Of a stretch of DNA of 64,000 bases, positions 57,553-64,000 are shown piece by piece. Position 1 is the first letter of the stretch; every line of letters starts with the position of its first letter. The stretch lies in contig CAWAWM010000004.1 of the NCBI GenBank assembly GCA_963785765.1, positions 1-64,000 of the forward strand. Direction: 5' to 3'. A model generated the notes under the pieces. The model ran no database searches. It was not told the origin of the DNA and saw nothing but the letters and a program-made list of their open reading frames with translations. Position numbers and translations under genes: made by a program. Origin of the DNA: DATBGO01 sp963785765 (lineage in GTDB: Bacteria > Actinomycetota > Actinomycetes > Streptosporangiales > Streptosporangiaceae).

Positions 57553-59358
57553 TTGCGCGAGTACAGCGTTCCCGCCCTGGTCGACGTCCCTGCCACCGCG
57601 GGCCTGACCGACATCGTCTACCGGCGTGGCCAGCAGGAGCCGCACACGGTGATGCTGCGCAAGCGCACCGGCGAGGGCCGGTGGCAGGACGTAACGGCCC
57701 GCGAGTTCCGCGACCAGGTGACCGGCCTGGCCAAGGGCCTGATCGCGGCCGGCATCGAGCCGGGCGACCGGGTGGGCCTGATGTCGCGCACCCGTTATGA
57801 ATGGACCCTGGTCGACTATGCGATCTGGGCCGCGGGGGCCGTGACGGTTCCGGTCTACGAGACATCATCAGCCGAGCAGGTCGAATGGATCCTCAGCGAC
57901 TCTGGCGCCGTGGCCGCATTCGCCGAATCGACCAGGCACGCCGACATGATCACCGGCACCCGCGACCGGCTGGCCGACCTGAAGCAGATCTGGCTTATCG
58001 ACGATATCCAGCGGCTGACCAGCGACGGCGGGGGCGTCACCGACGAGCAGGCCGAGCAGCGCAGGACCTCCCGGGCCGCAGCGGACCTAGCCACGATCAT
58101 CTATACCTCTGGCACCACCGGGCGCCCCAAGGGCTGCGAGCTCAGCCACGGCAACCTGCTGTCCGACGTCCGCAACGCCTTCACGGGGTCGATCCATGAA
58201 CTCATCGACCGGCCGGGCAACTCGACGATGCTGTTCCTACCGCTGGCGCACTCGTTCGCCCGCATCATCGAGGTGGGCTGCCTGGAAGCGGGCGCCATCC
58301 TCGGGCACTGGCCGGACGCCAGCACTCTGACCACGGGACTCCCGGAGTTCCAGCCGACCTTCCTGCTCGCGGTCCCGCGGGTTTTCGAGAAGGTCTTCAA
58401 CAGTGCGAAGCTGCAGGCCTCGGCGAGCCCGGCCAAGAGCCGGATATTCGACGCTGCCGCCGAGACCGCGATCGCCTGGAGCAGGTCCCTGGATGGCGGC
58501 CGGCCCGGCCCGAGCCTCCGGCTGCGGCACGCATTGTTCGACCGGCTGGTCTACAGCAAGCTCAAGACGGCCATGGGCGGCCGGGTTGAATACGCGGTCT
58601 CCGGCGGCGCGCCGCTCGGCGAGCGGCTCGGTCACTTCTTCCGCGGCGCGGGAATCACGGTCCTGGAAGGCTACGGGCTGACCGAGACCTCGGCTGCCGC
58701 CACGGTCAACAAGCCCAGCCGTAACAAGGTCGGCACGGTCGGCCTGCCGCTGCCCGGGGTCACCGTCAAGATCGCCGACGACGGCGAGATCCTGATCAAG
58801 GGCCACAACGTGTTCGCGCGCTACTGGGGCAACGAGGCTGCCACCAGCGAGATTCTGGACGATGCCGGCTGGCTGCACACCGGCGACATCGGCAACCTGG
58901 ACGACGAGGGCTTTCTGCGGGTCACCGGCAGGAAGAAAGAACTGATCGTTACGGCAGGCGGCAAGAACGTGGCGCCCGCTGTGCTCGAGGACCGGCTGCG
59001 CGCGCACCCGCTGATCAGCCAGTGCATGGTGATCGGCGACGGCAGGCCCTACATCGCCTGCCTGATCACCCTGGACGACGAGGTGCTCAGGCACTGGAAG
59101 CAGCAGCACGGCCGGGCCGACGCGACGATCGCGGACCTAGCCGAGGATCCGGAGCTGCTCGCGGAGATCCAGGCCGCGGTCGATGACGCCAATCAGGCCG
59201 TCTCCCGTGCCGAGTCGATCCGCAGATTCCGCATCATCGACACCGACTTCACCGAGGAGAGCGGTCACCTGACGCCATCGCTCAAGGTCCGCAGGAACGC
59301 CGTCATGAAGGATTTCAGCGCCGAGATCGACGCCCTCTACGCAACGCCAAAGGACTGA
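57553..59358 (+). CDS. Long-chain acyl-CoA synthetase (FadD15-like, AMP-binding)
   Basis: It activates fatty acids as acyl-AMP and then acyl-CoA. From the TTG at 57553 (AGAGGAGG six nt upstream) the product has 601 residues and begins LREYSVPALVDVPATAGLTDIV, the family N-terminus. Motifs: IIYTSGTTGRPKGCELSHGN (P-loop A3), LPLAHSFARIIEVG, GYGLTETSAAATVN (A5), WLHTGDIGNLDDEGFLRVTGRKKELIVTAGGKNVAP (A7, A8) and a C-terminal LTPSLKVRRNAVMKDF with the catalytic lysine. An upstream ATG at 57511 lacks a ribosome site. Confidence 0.94.
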   Translation: MREYSVPALVDVPATAGLTDIVYRRGQQEPHTVMLRKRTGEGRWQDVTAREFRDQVTGLAKGLIAAGIEPGDRVGLMSRTRYEWTLVDYAIWAAGAVTVPVYETSSAEQVEWILSDSGAVAAFAESTRHADMITGTRDRLADLKQIWLIDDIQRLTSDGGGVTDEQAEQRRTSRAAADLATIIYTSGTTGRPKGCELSHGNLLSDVRNAFTGSIHELIDRPGNSTMLFLPLAHSFARIIEVGCLEAGAILGHWPDASTLTTGLPEFQPTFLLAVPRVFEKVFNSAKLQASASPAKSRIFDAAAETAIAWSRSLDGGRPGPSLRLRHALFDRLVYSKLKTAMGGRVEYAVSGGAPLGERLGHFFRGAGITVLEGYGLTETSAAATVNKPSRNKVGTVGLPLPGVTVKIADDGEILIKGHNVFARYWGNEAATSEILDDAGWLHTGDIGNLDDEGFLRVTGRKKELIVTAGGKNVAPAVLEDRLRAHPLISQCMVIGDGRPYIACLITLDDEVLRHWKQQHGRADATIADLAEDPELLAEIQAAVDDANQAVSRAESIRRFRIIDTDFTEESGHLTPSLKVRRNAVMKDFSAEIDALYATPKD

Positions 59359-59584
59359 GTCCGGTCACCCTGGACTGGACTCACCGGACCGATGCGCCCA
59401 TTGACCCGGTGAGGCTCCGGCCGCGGGGGCCGTGCTGAGCCTGGTCGCGGGATATCCCAAGCATTCTCAACGCCGTTCCCCAGCCAGCCTCGCGAACTCG
59501 CCAGCAGCTATCCAGGGCGCAACCTAAGGGCGCCGCCTGCGGTTCACCGCCCGCCAGCTCATCCCGCCTGCTGTCGCGTTTCCC

Positions 59585-59615
59585 TTGACATGGCGGTTGT
59601 ACAGACTCCTATAGT
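59585..59615 (+). promoter_or_regulatory. Promoter of the GntR-ABC operon
   Basis: TTGACA (59585-59590) is a perfect -35; CCTATA/CTATAG/TATAGT (59608-59615) offers -10 boxes at 17-19 nt. About 30-35 nt to the GntR GTG. Confidence 0.7.
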
Positions 59616-59626
59616 ACTAGGTAACT
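59613..59626. promoter_or_regulatory. Candidate GntR (YtrA-type) operator
   Basis: AGTACTAGGTAACT contains AGTAC and GTAACT as imperfect inverted halves, within a wider TAGTACTAGGTAACTAG. It overlaps the -10 and start region, the usual place for YtrA-family autoregulation. Confidence 0.5.
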
Positions 59627-59644
59627 AGATGAATTGAGGTTTGG

Positions 59645-60037
59645 GTGATCGAGTTCTACCTGGACGCCCGCTCCGGCGTCGCGCCGTACCTGCAGCTGAT
59701 CCATCAGGTCCGTCAGGCGCTGCGGCTGGGGCTGCTGCGCGAGGGTGACCAGCTCCCCACGGTCAAGGACGTGGTGGCGCGGCTGGCGATCAACCCGAAC
59801 ACGGTGCTCAAGGCCTACCGGCAGCTCGAGTACGAAGGGCTGGCCAGCGCCCGACCAGGGGTGGGCACGTTCGTGACCGCGACGCTCAGCGGCACCTCGC
59901 TGGCGGCGCACGCTCCGTTGCGCCGCGATCTGCAGCGCTGGTTCACCAAGGCACGCCGCGCCGGGCTGGACGACGAGAGCATCGAGGCCCTCTTCCAGAG
60001 CACGTTTCGGTCCGCCGCCGAGGAGGACATAGCATGA
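59645..60037 (+). CDS. GntR-family regulator, YtrA type
   Basis: The 130-residue protein is a short GntR protein with a winged helix (about 10-80: VAPYLQLIHQVRQALRLGLLREGDQLPTVKDVVARLAINPNTVLKAYRQLEYEGLASARPGVGTFV) and a small C-terminal dimerising helix pair instead of a large effector domain. This is typical of YtrA regulators, which repress adjacent ABC transporter genes. GTG start with GAGG upstream; stop overlaps the ATPase start as ATGA. Confidence 0.92.
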   Translation: MIEFYLDARSGVAPYLQLIHQVRQALRLGLLREGDQLPTVKDVVARLAINPNTVLKAYRQLEYEGLASARPGVGTFVTATLSGTSLAAHAPLRRDLQRWFTKARRAGLDDESIEALFQSTFRSAAEEDIA

Positions 60038-60927
60038 CCCCTGTTGTCGAAGCCCACGGGCTTGGCAAGCAATACGGTCGCCTGTGGGCGCTGTCGGATT
60101 GCACGCTGTCCATCCCGCCCGGCCACGTCGTCGGGCTGGTCGGCCCCAACGGGGCCGGCAAGACCACCCTGCTGCACCTGGCCGTCGGCCTGCTCAAGCC
60201 GACCTCAGGCACGATCGAGGTGCTGGGCGGTCAGCCCGCGGCGGGCCCGGCCCAGCTGGCCAGGGTTGGCTTCCTGGCCCAGGACGCGCCCACCTACGCG
60301 AACCTGTCCGTCGCCGATCACCTCCGCCTCGGCGCCCATCTCAACCCGCACTGGGACGCCGGCCTGGCCAGCAGCAGGATCGAGGCGCTGGGCCTGGACC
60401 TGGCGCAGAAGGCCGGGAAGCTGTCCGGCGGGGAGCGCGCCCAGCTGGCCCTGACCGTGGCGGTCGCCAAGCGGCCCGAGCTGCTGATCCTGGATGAGCC
60501 GGTCGCTAGCCTCGATCCGCTCGCCCGCCGCGAGTTCCTGCAGGACCTGATGGAAGCGGTCGCCGAGCAGCAGGTGAGCGTGGTGCTGTCCTCGCATCTG
60601 GTCGCCGACCTGGAGCGGGTCTGCGACTACTTGGTCGTCCTGACCGCCGGCAAGGTGCGGGTCGCGGGCGGGGTCGAGGACCTGCTGGCCGCCCACCACC
60701 TGCTCACCGGGCCCCGGCACGACCCCGCCACGTTCCCCGCACAGTGGAACGTCATCTCGGCCAGTCACACCGACCGGCAGACCACATTGCTGATCCGCAC
60801 CGACGCCCCGATCCACGACCCGGCCTGGACCGTGACCCAAGTCGGCCTGGAAGACCTGGTCCTGGCCTACCTGAGCCAGGCCGCCAGCCCGCGCCGCCGC
60901 CGTCCAATACTGGAGGCACAGAAATGA
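60034..60927 (+). CDS. ABC transporter ATP-binding protein
   Basis: The 297-residue exporter-type ATPase has Walker A GLVGPNGAGKTTLLHL, Q-loop in GFLAQDAPTYANLSV, signature KLSGGERAQLALTVAVAKRPELLILDEPVASLDPLARREFL with Walker B, and H-loop VVLSSHLVADLERVCDYLV. The C-terminal region about 225-297 is variable. Overlaps both neighbours by 4 nt. With the permease it forms an efflux-type transporter; substrate unknown, antibiotic or peptide stress being usual for YtrA modules. Confidence 0.94.
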   Translation: MTPVVEAHGLGKQYGRLWALSDCTLSIPPGHVVGLVGPNGAGKTTLLHLAVGLLKPTSGTIEVLGGQPAAGPAQLARVGFLAQDAPTYANLSVADHLRLGAHLNPHWDAGLASSRIEALGLDLAQKAGKLSGGERAQLALTVAVAKRPELLILDEPVASLDPLARREFLQDLMEAVAEQQVSVVLSSHLVADLERVCDYLVVLTAGKVRVAGGVEDLLAAHHLLTGPRHDPATFPAQWNVISASHTDRQTTLLIRTDAPIHDPAWTVTQVGLEDLVLAYLSQAASPRRRRPILEAQK

Positions 60928-61961
60928 TCTGGCTCAGCTGGCGGCAGTTCCGCGCCCAGGCCTACGCGGCGCTGGCCATTCTGGCCGTCATCGGGATCGC
61001 CCTCACGATCACCGGCCCGCACCTGAACAGCCTCTATGACTCCAGCGGGATCCCGGCCTGCCAGGCCAACAACGACTGCGGGACGGTGGTCAGCGGCTTC
61101 TTCAACGAGCTGAAGGGCATTGACGCGATCCTGTACTTCGTCGGCCTCGGAGTGCTGTACGTCGGCCCGGGTCTCATCGGCGTCTTCTGGGGGGCGCCGT
61201 TGGTGACCAGGGAGCTTGAGGCAGGAACGTTCCGGATGACCTGGAACCAGAGCGTCACCCGCACCCGCTGGATCGCCGTCAAGCTCGGGCTGGTCGGCCT
61301 GGCCAGCATGGCCGCCGCCGGGCTGCTCAGCCTGATGATGTCCTGGTGGGCCGGCCCCATCGACCAGGCCAACGCGCTCAACTCGACCCGGAACGGATCG
61401 AGCAGCTTGGTCCGGCTCACGCCGCTGCTGTTCGGCGCGAGCGGCATTACCCCGGTCGGCTACGCCGCGTTCGCCTTCGCCCTGGGGGTCACCGCCGGGG
61501 TGCTGATCCGCCGCACGCTGCCCGCCATGGCCGTCACCCTGGCCATCTTCGCCGCCGTCCAGGTCCTCATGCCTAACGTGGTCCGGCCTCACCTCATCGC
61601 GCCCTTGACCTCCATCACCGCGCTCAATCCCGCGGGGATCGACCAGATCAGCATCTTCAACAACAACCACATGACCGTGGGGGCGGCGGTGAACATCCCG
61701 GGGGCCTGGATCCTGTCCAATGCCGACATCGACGCGGCAGGCCACCCGTTCACCGGGCCGCCCCCCAAGGCCTGCCTGACCCCGACTGGCAACGCCTGCA
61801 ACGCCTCGATCGGCAGGCTGCACCTCAGGCAGGTGGTCACTTATCAGCCCGCCAGCCGCTACTGGCCGTTGCAGTGGTACGAGACGGCGATCTTCCTGGC
61901 TGCCGCGCTTCTCCTGGCCGGGTTCTGCGTCTGGTGGATCCGACGACGGCGGCTTTCCTGA
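60924..61961 (+). CDS. ABC transporter permease
   Basis: The 345-residue membrane protein has about six hydrophobic helices: AYAALAILAVIGIALTITG; AILYFVGLGVLYVGPGLIGVFWGAPLV; LGLVGLASMAAAGLLSLMMSWW; VGYAAFAFALGVTAGVLI; AMAVTLAIFAAVQVLM; and AIFLAAALLLAGFCVWWI. A loop of about 95 residues lies between the last two. GAPLVTRELEAGTFRMTWNQSVTRTRWIAVKLG is a conserved coupling region of these exporters. ATGA overlap with the ATPase. Convergent with the mannosyltransferase gene. Confidence 0.92.
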   Translation: MIWLSWRQFRAQAYAALAILAVIGIALTITGPHLNSLYDSSGIPACQANNDCGTVVSGFFNELKGIDAILYFVGLGVLYVGPGLIGVFWGAPLVTRELEAGTFRMTWNQSVTRTRWIAVKLGLVGLASMAAAGLLSLMMSWWAGPIDQANALNSTRNGSSSLVRLTPLLFGASGITPVGYAAFAFALGVTAGVLIRRTLPAMAVTLAIFAAVQVLMPNVVRPHLIAPLTSITALNPAGIDQISIFNNNHMTVGAAVNIPGAWILSNADIDAAGHPFTGPPPKACLTPTGNACNASIGRLHLRQVVTYQPASRYWPLQWYETAIFLAAALLLAGFCVWWIRRRRLS

Positions 61962-61984
61962 CCGCCTGGCTGTCAGCCTGGCCA

Positions 61985-63241
61985 TCAGCCCGAGAGAATC
62001 TTGGCGAGCCGGTCTGCGACCAGATCCCAGCGCCATTCATGGTCGACCCACGCCATCCCCCGCTCCCCCATGGCCCGCGCGGCCGCCGGGTCGCCGAGCA
62101 GGCTGAGGACCCGGTCGGCGACCGTCGCGACGCTGCGGCCGGGAACCACGAATCCGGTCTCGCCGTCGAGGATCGCGTCTGGCGCGCCCCCCGAGTCACC
62201 GCCGATCACCGGCAAGCCGGTCGCGGAGGCCTCCAGGTAGACGATCCCGAGGCCTTCCACATCCAGGCCGCGGCGCCTGGTCCGGCACGGCATCGCGAAT
62301 ATGTCCCCGGCGTCGTAGTAGGCCGGGAGTTCCTCCCAGGGAGCCGGCCCGGTGAACACCACCGACCCGGACACCCCGTTTCGTTCCGCCAGCCGGACAA
62401 GATCGGAGCGGTACGGTCCGTCGCCGATCAGCAGCAAAACGGGAGCACCCGCCCGGCGAGTCGTCGCGCCTGCGGCCCCGGCTGCTTCGCTGGCCCCGGC
62501 CGTTTCTCCGGCCGCCGCCGTTTCTCCGGCCACCGCGGTTCCGCCCGGTCCAGGTTCGGCCGGACCGGAGCTGCGCGCCGCCCCGGCCAGGACCTGCGGC
62601 CAGGCCCGGATCAGCGTGTCCTGGCCCTTCCGCGGCACCATTCGCGACACGCAGATGACCACGGGCCGGTCGCCGAGACCCAGCCGCGCCCTGATGGCAG
62701 CACCCCCGGCGCCCGGCCGGAACGCGCTCGTGTCCACTCCGGGCGCCAGCCGCACCATGCGGTCCGCCGCCTCCGGTGACAACGCCCCGGCCAGCCGGGC
62801 CCGGGAATACTCGCCCAGATAGGTCATGACATCCACCTGGTCGCCGATCCTGCGGAGCAGCGAGCGGGCGCCGGGCAGCACGGCCCACCCCGCTTCATGA
62901 CCGTGCGTGATCGCGACGATCCGGGTCGCCCCGGCCCGGCGCAGCGCGGGGGCCAGCAACCCCAGCGGAGCCGCCGCGCCGAACAGCACGGTGTCGCAGT
63001 CACGCTCGCGCAGGATCCGGGCCGCCCGCCGTGCGACTGAAGGCACCGGCAGCATCAGCGAGCCCGGGTGCCGGATCACCGGGAAGGCCTGACGTGCGTC
63101 GAACTCGGCGGCTCCGGCCCAGGCGGGGGCATAGACGGTGACCGTTCCGGCCGGCAGTCTGGCCGCGAGCGCGTGCACGAATGACTGGATCCCGCCGCTG
63201 CGCGGCGGGAAGTCATTGGTCACGATCAGGACGTTTGGCAT
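61985..63241 (-). CDS. pimB: GT4 glycosyltransferase, PimB-like mannosyltransferase
   Basis: The 418-residue GT-B enzyme begins VLIVTNDFPPRSGGIQSFVHALAARLP, has ITHGHEAGWAVLPGARSLLRRIG, VMTYLGEYSRARLAG, VVICVSRMVPRKGQDTLIRAWP, LLLIGDGPYRSDLVRLA and EGLGIVYLEASATGLPVIGGDSGGAPDAI (EX7E motif). These match PimB', which adds mannose to phosphatidylinositol monomannoside. An Ala/Glu/Gly repeat insert (AGETAAAGETAGASEAAG) at about 240-265 is unusual. Acceptor assignment is by family resemblance. Confidence 0.85.
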   Translation of the reverse strand: MPNVLIVTNDFPPRSGGIQSFVHALAARLPAGTVTVYAPAWAGAAEFDARQAFPVIRHPGSLMLPVPSVARRAARILRERDCDTVLFGAAAPLGLLAPALRRAGATRIVAITHGHEAGWAVLPGARSLLRRIGDQVDVMTYLGEYSRARLAGALSPEAADRMVRLAPGVDTSAFRPGAGGAAIRARLGLGDRPVVICVSRMVPRKGQDTLIRAWPQVLAGAARSSGPAEPGPGGTAVAGETAAAGETAGASEAAGAAGATTRRAGAPVLLLIGDGPYRSDLVRLAERNGVSGSVVFTGPAPWEELPAYYDAGDIFAMPCRTRRRGLDVEGLGIVYLEASATGLPVIGGDSGGAPDAILDGETGFVVPGRSVATVADRVLSLLGDPAAARAMGERGMAWVDHEWRWDLVADRLAKILSG

Positions 63242-63450
63242 CGGCTTCTCGGTCGCCGCGGCACTGGCGGCCAGGCTGGCCGCGATCGAGCCGCGCCGGT
63301 GCGGTCCTAGCGATCTTAACGGGCGCGGCCGGGCCTGCTATCGCCCGGCTGCCCGGCGCAGCCCGGTTAGCAGCGCCGGAGTCCGCCTGGCTAGTGCCGC
63401 GTTCCTGCTGCCCAGCGCCCGGCGGATGCGGCTGAGTCGGGGGTCGGCGT

Positions 63451-63495
63451 CCGGACGCCGTGACTCCGGACGCCGTGACTCCGGACGCCGTGAGT
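63451..63495. repeat. 15-bp tandem repeat, three copies
   Basis: CCGGACGCCGTGACT occurs three times head to tail, the last with one change. Confidence 0.95.
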
Positions 63496-63506
63496 CCCGA
63501 CACGGC

Positions 63507-63539
63507 TGAGTCCCGGCCCTCGCTCGGGGCCGGGACTCA
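63507..63539 (-). terminator. Terminator after the NlpC/P60 gene
   Basis: A perfect 13-bp stem TGAGTCCCGGCCC/GGGCCGGGACTCA with 7-nt loop lies 38 nt after the NlpC/P60 stop. No long T-run follows, as is usual in high-GC genomes. Confidence 0.75.
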
Positions 63540-63576
63540 ACCGCTCTTGTTCGGGGCCGGAGTCAGCCGCTCAGGC

Positions 63577-64000
63577 TCAGGGCCGGACCGCCCCGTCCAG
63601 TTCTGACTGGTACCAGCCGCTCAGCGCGACCTTCTCGACATCCTCGCCGGTCTGCGGCGCGTCGATCAGGTCGCCGCCGCCCACGTAGATACCCACGTGC
63701 GAGTTGCCAGCGAAGCCGAGGATGTCGCCGGGCTCCAGGGCACTGGTGGAGACCGAAGGCAGCTCGCTCATCTGGTCGTAGCTGATCCGCGGGATCGAGA
63801 CGCCCGCCGCTGCCCAAGCCGACATGGTGAGGCCGGAGCAGTCATACGAGTCAGGCCCGGTCGCGCCCCACTCATATGGCTTGCCGATCTGGGCGTAGGC
63901 GAACGCGACGGCCTTCTCGGCCTGGGTCGAGGTCGGGCCCTTGTAGGAGGAGGTGGTCGGGTTCGTGCTGGTACTACTCTGGCCGGGGCTGGCGGCGGCC
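63577..64000 (-). CDS. NlpC/P60 peptidoglycan endopeptidase, C-terminal part
   Basis: The gene runs off the right edge; 141 codons are visible. After a Ser/Thr/Pro linker comes the NlpC/P60 catalytic domain: STQAEKAVAFAYAQIGKPYEWGATGPDSYDCSGLT with the nucleophile Cys in DCSG, then ALEPGDILGFAGNSHVGIYVGGGDLIDAPQ with the catalytic His in SHVGIYVG. It cleaves peptide stems of peptidoglycan. The N-terminal secretion signal is outside the window. Confidence 0.92.
   Translation of the reverse strand, partial: AAASPGQSSTSTNPTTSSYKGPTSTQAEKAVAFAYAQIGKPYEWGATGPDSYDCSGLTMSAWAAAGVSIPRISYDQMSELPSVSTSALEPGDILGFAGNSHVGIYVGGGDLIDAPQTGEDVEKVALSGWYQSELDGAVRP

Larger units (their letters stand above)
63242..63576. 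other. Intergenic region before the NlpC/P60 gene
   Basis: 335 nt between two minus-strand genes. It contains a 15-bp repeat, a strong terminator for the NlpC/P60 gene, and presumably the promoter of the mannosyltransferase gene, for which I see no convincing boxes. Confidence 0.5.

Overview
The window comes from the chromosome of a high-GC actinobacterium. The evidence is GC-rich third codon positions, many GTG and TTG starts, BldD, mihF, PimB-like and Rv2175c-type proteins, F420-type enzymes, PASTA kinases and probable leaderless mRNAs. From memory, gene order follows two Streptomyces core blocks, one around pyr/bldD (SCO1472-1489) and one around metF/thi/aroH/glkA/fadD (SCO2103-2136), here joined end to end. 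That, plus SAV_6107-type and DUF5304 proteins, suggests a Streptosporangiales- or Streptomyces-like lineage. I cannot name the genus.

Region 1 (1-5500, minus strand). This is the most unusual part. One 1104-residue protein joins a sugar-type ABC ATPase, GAF-like sensor modules, a histidine kinase, a receiver and an OmpR-type DNA-binding domain. Downstream lies the start of a lipoprotein gene, probably a substrate-binding protein, whose upstream region carries GTTAA direct repeats 11 bp apart. Upstream lie an ECF42 sigma factor gene and its DGPF partner, behind a recognisable ECF42 promoter.

Region 2 (5539-28775, mostly minus strand). Housekeeping genes: rpe, rsmB-fmt-def, a HEAT-like unknown, degenerate priA, metK-coaBC-rpoZ, mihF, then the complete UMP operon pyrR-pyrB-pyrC-carA-carB-pyrK-pyrD-pyrF with chained 4-nt overlaps. 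A PyrR-binding RNA loop covers the pyrR ribosome site. The gmk gene usually found between mihF and rpoZ is missing; an 86-nt inverted repeat lies there instead.

Region 3 (29063-45485). bldD, a HEPN protein, a GNAT enzyme, metF, a polyprenyl synthase, thiE, an Rv2175c-like protein, a reductase, a TPP riboswitch controlling thiO-thiS-thiG, a PknL-like PASTA kinase, a sulfite-oxidase-like enzyme, and a type I-beta DAHP synthase behind an apparent attenuator whose leader peptide is packed with Tyr, Trp and Phe codons. An LLM oxidoreductase and a secreted propeller-like protein follow.

Region 4 (45542-64000). thiI, a divergent methyltransferase/CGNR regulator pair around a shared operator-like palindrome, pfkA, glpK, a PlsC-type acyltransferase, a hydrolase, a repeat-rich membrane protein, glucokinase, DUF5304 and SRPBCC proteins, a metallophosphoesterase, an acyl-CoA synthetase, a GntR-ABC module that looks inserted, a PimB-like mannosyltransferase, and the end of an NlpC/P60 gene.

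Two themes recur. Short in-phase tandem repeats of 15-24 bp sit both inside genes and between them. Many genes have a TANNNT -10 box 6-8 nt before the start codon, as expected for leaderless transcripts.
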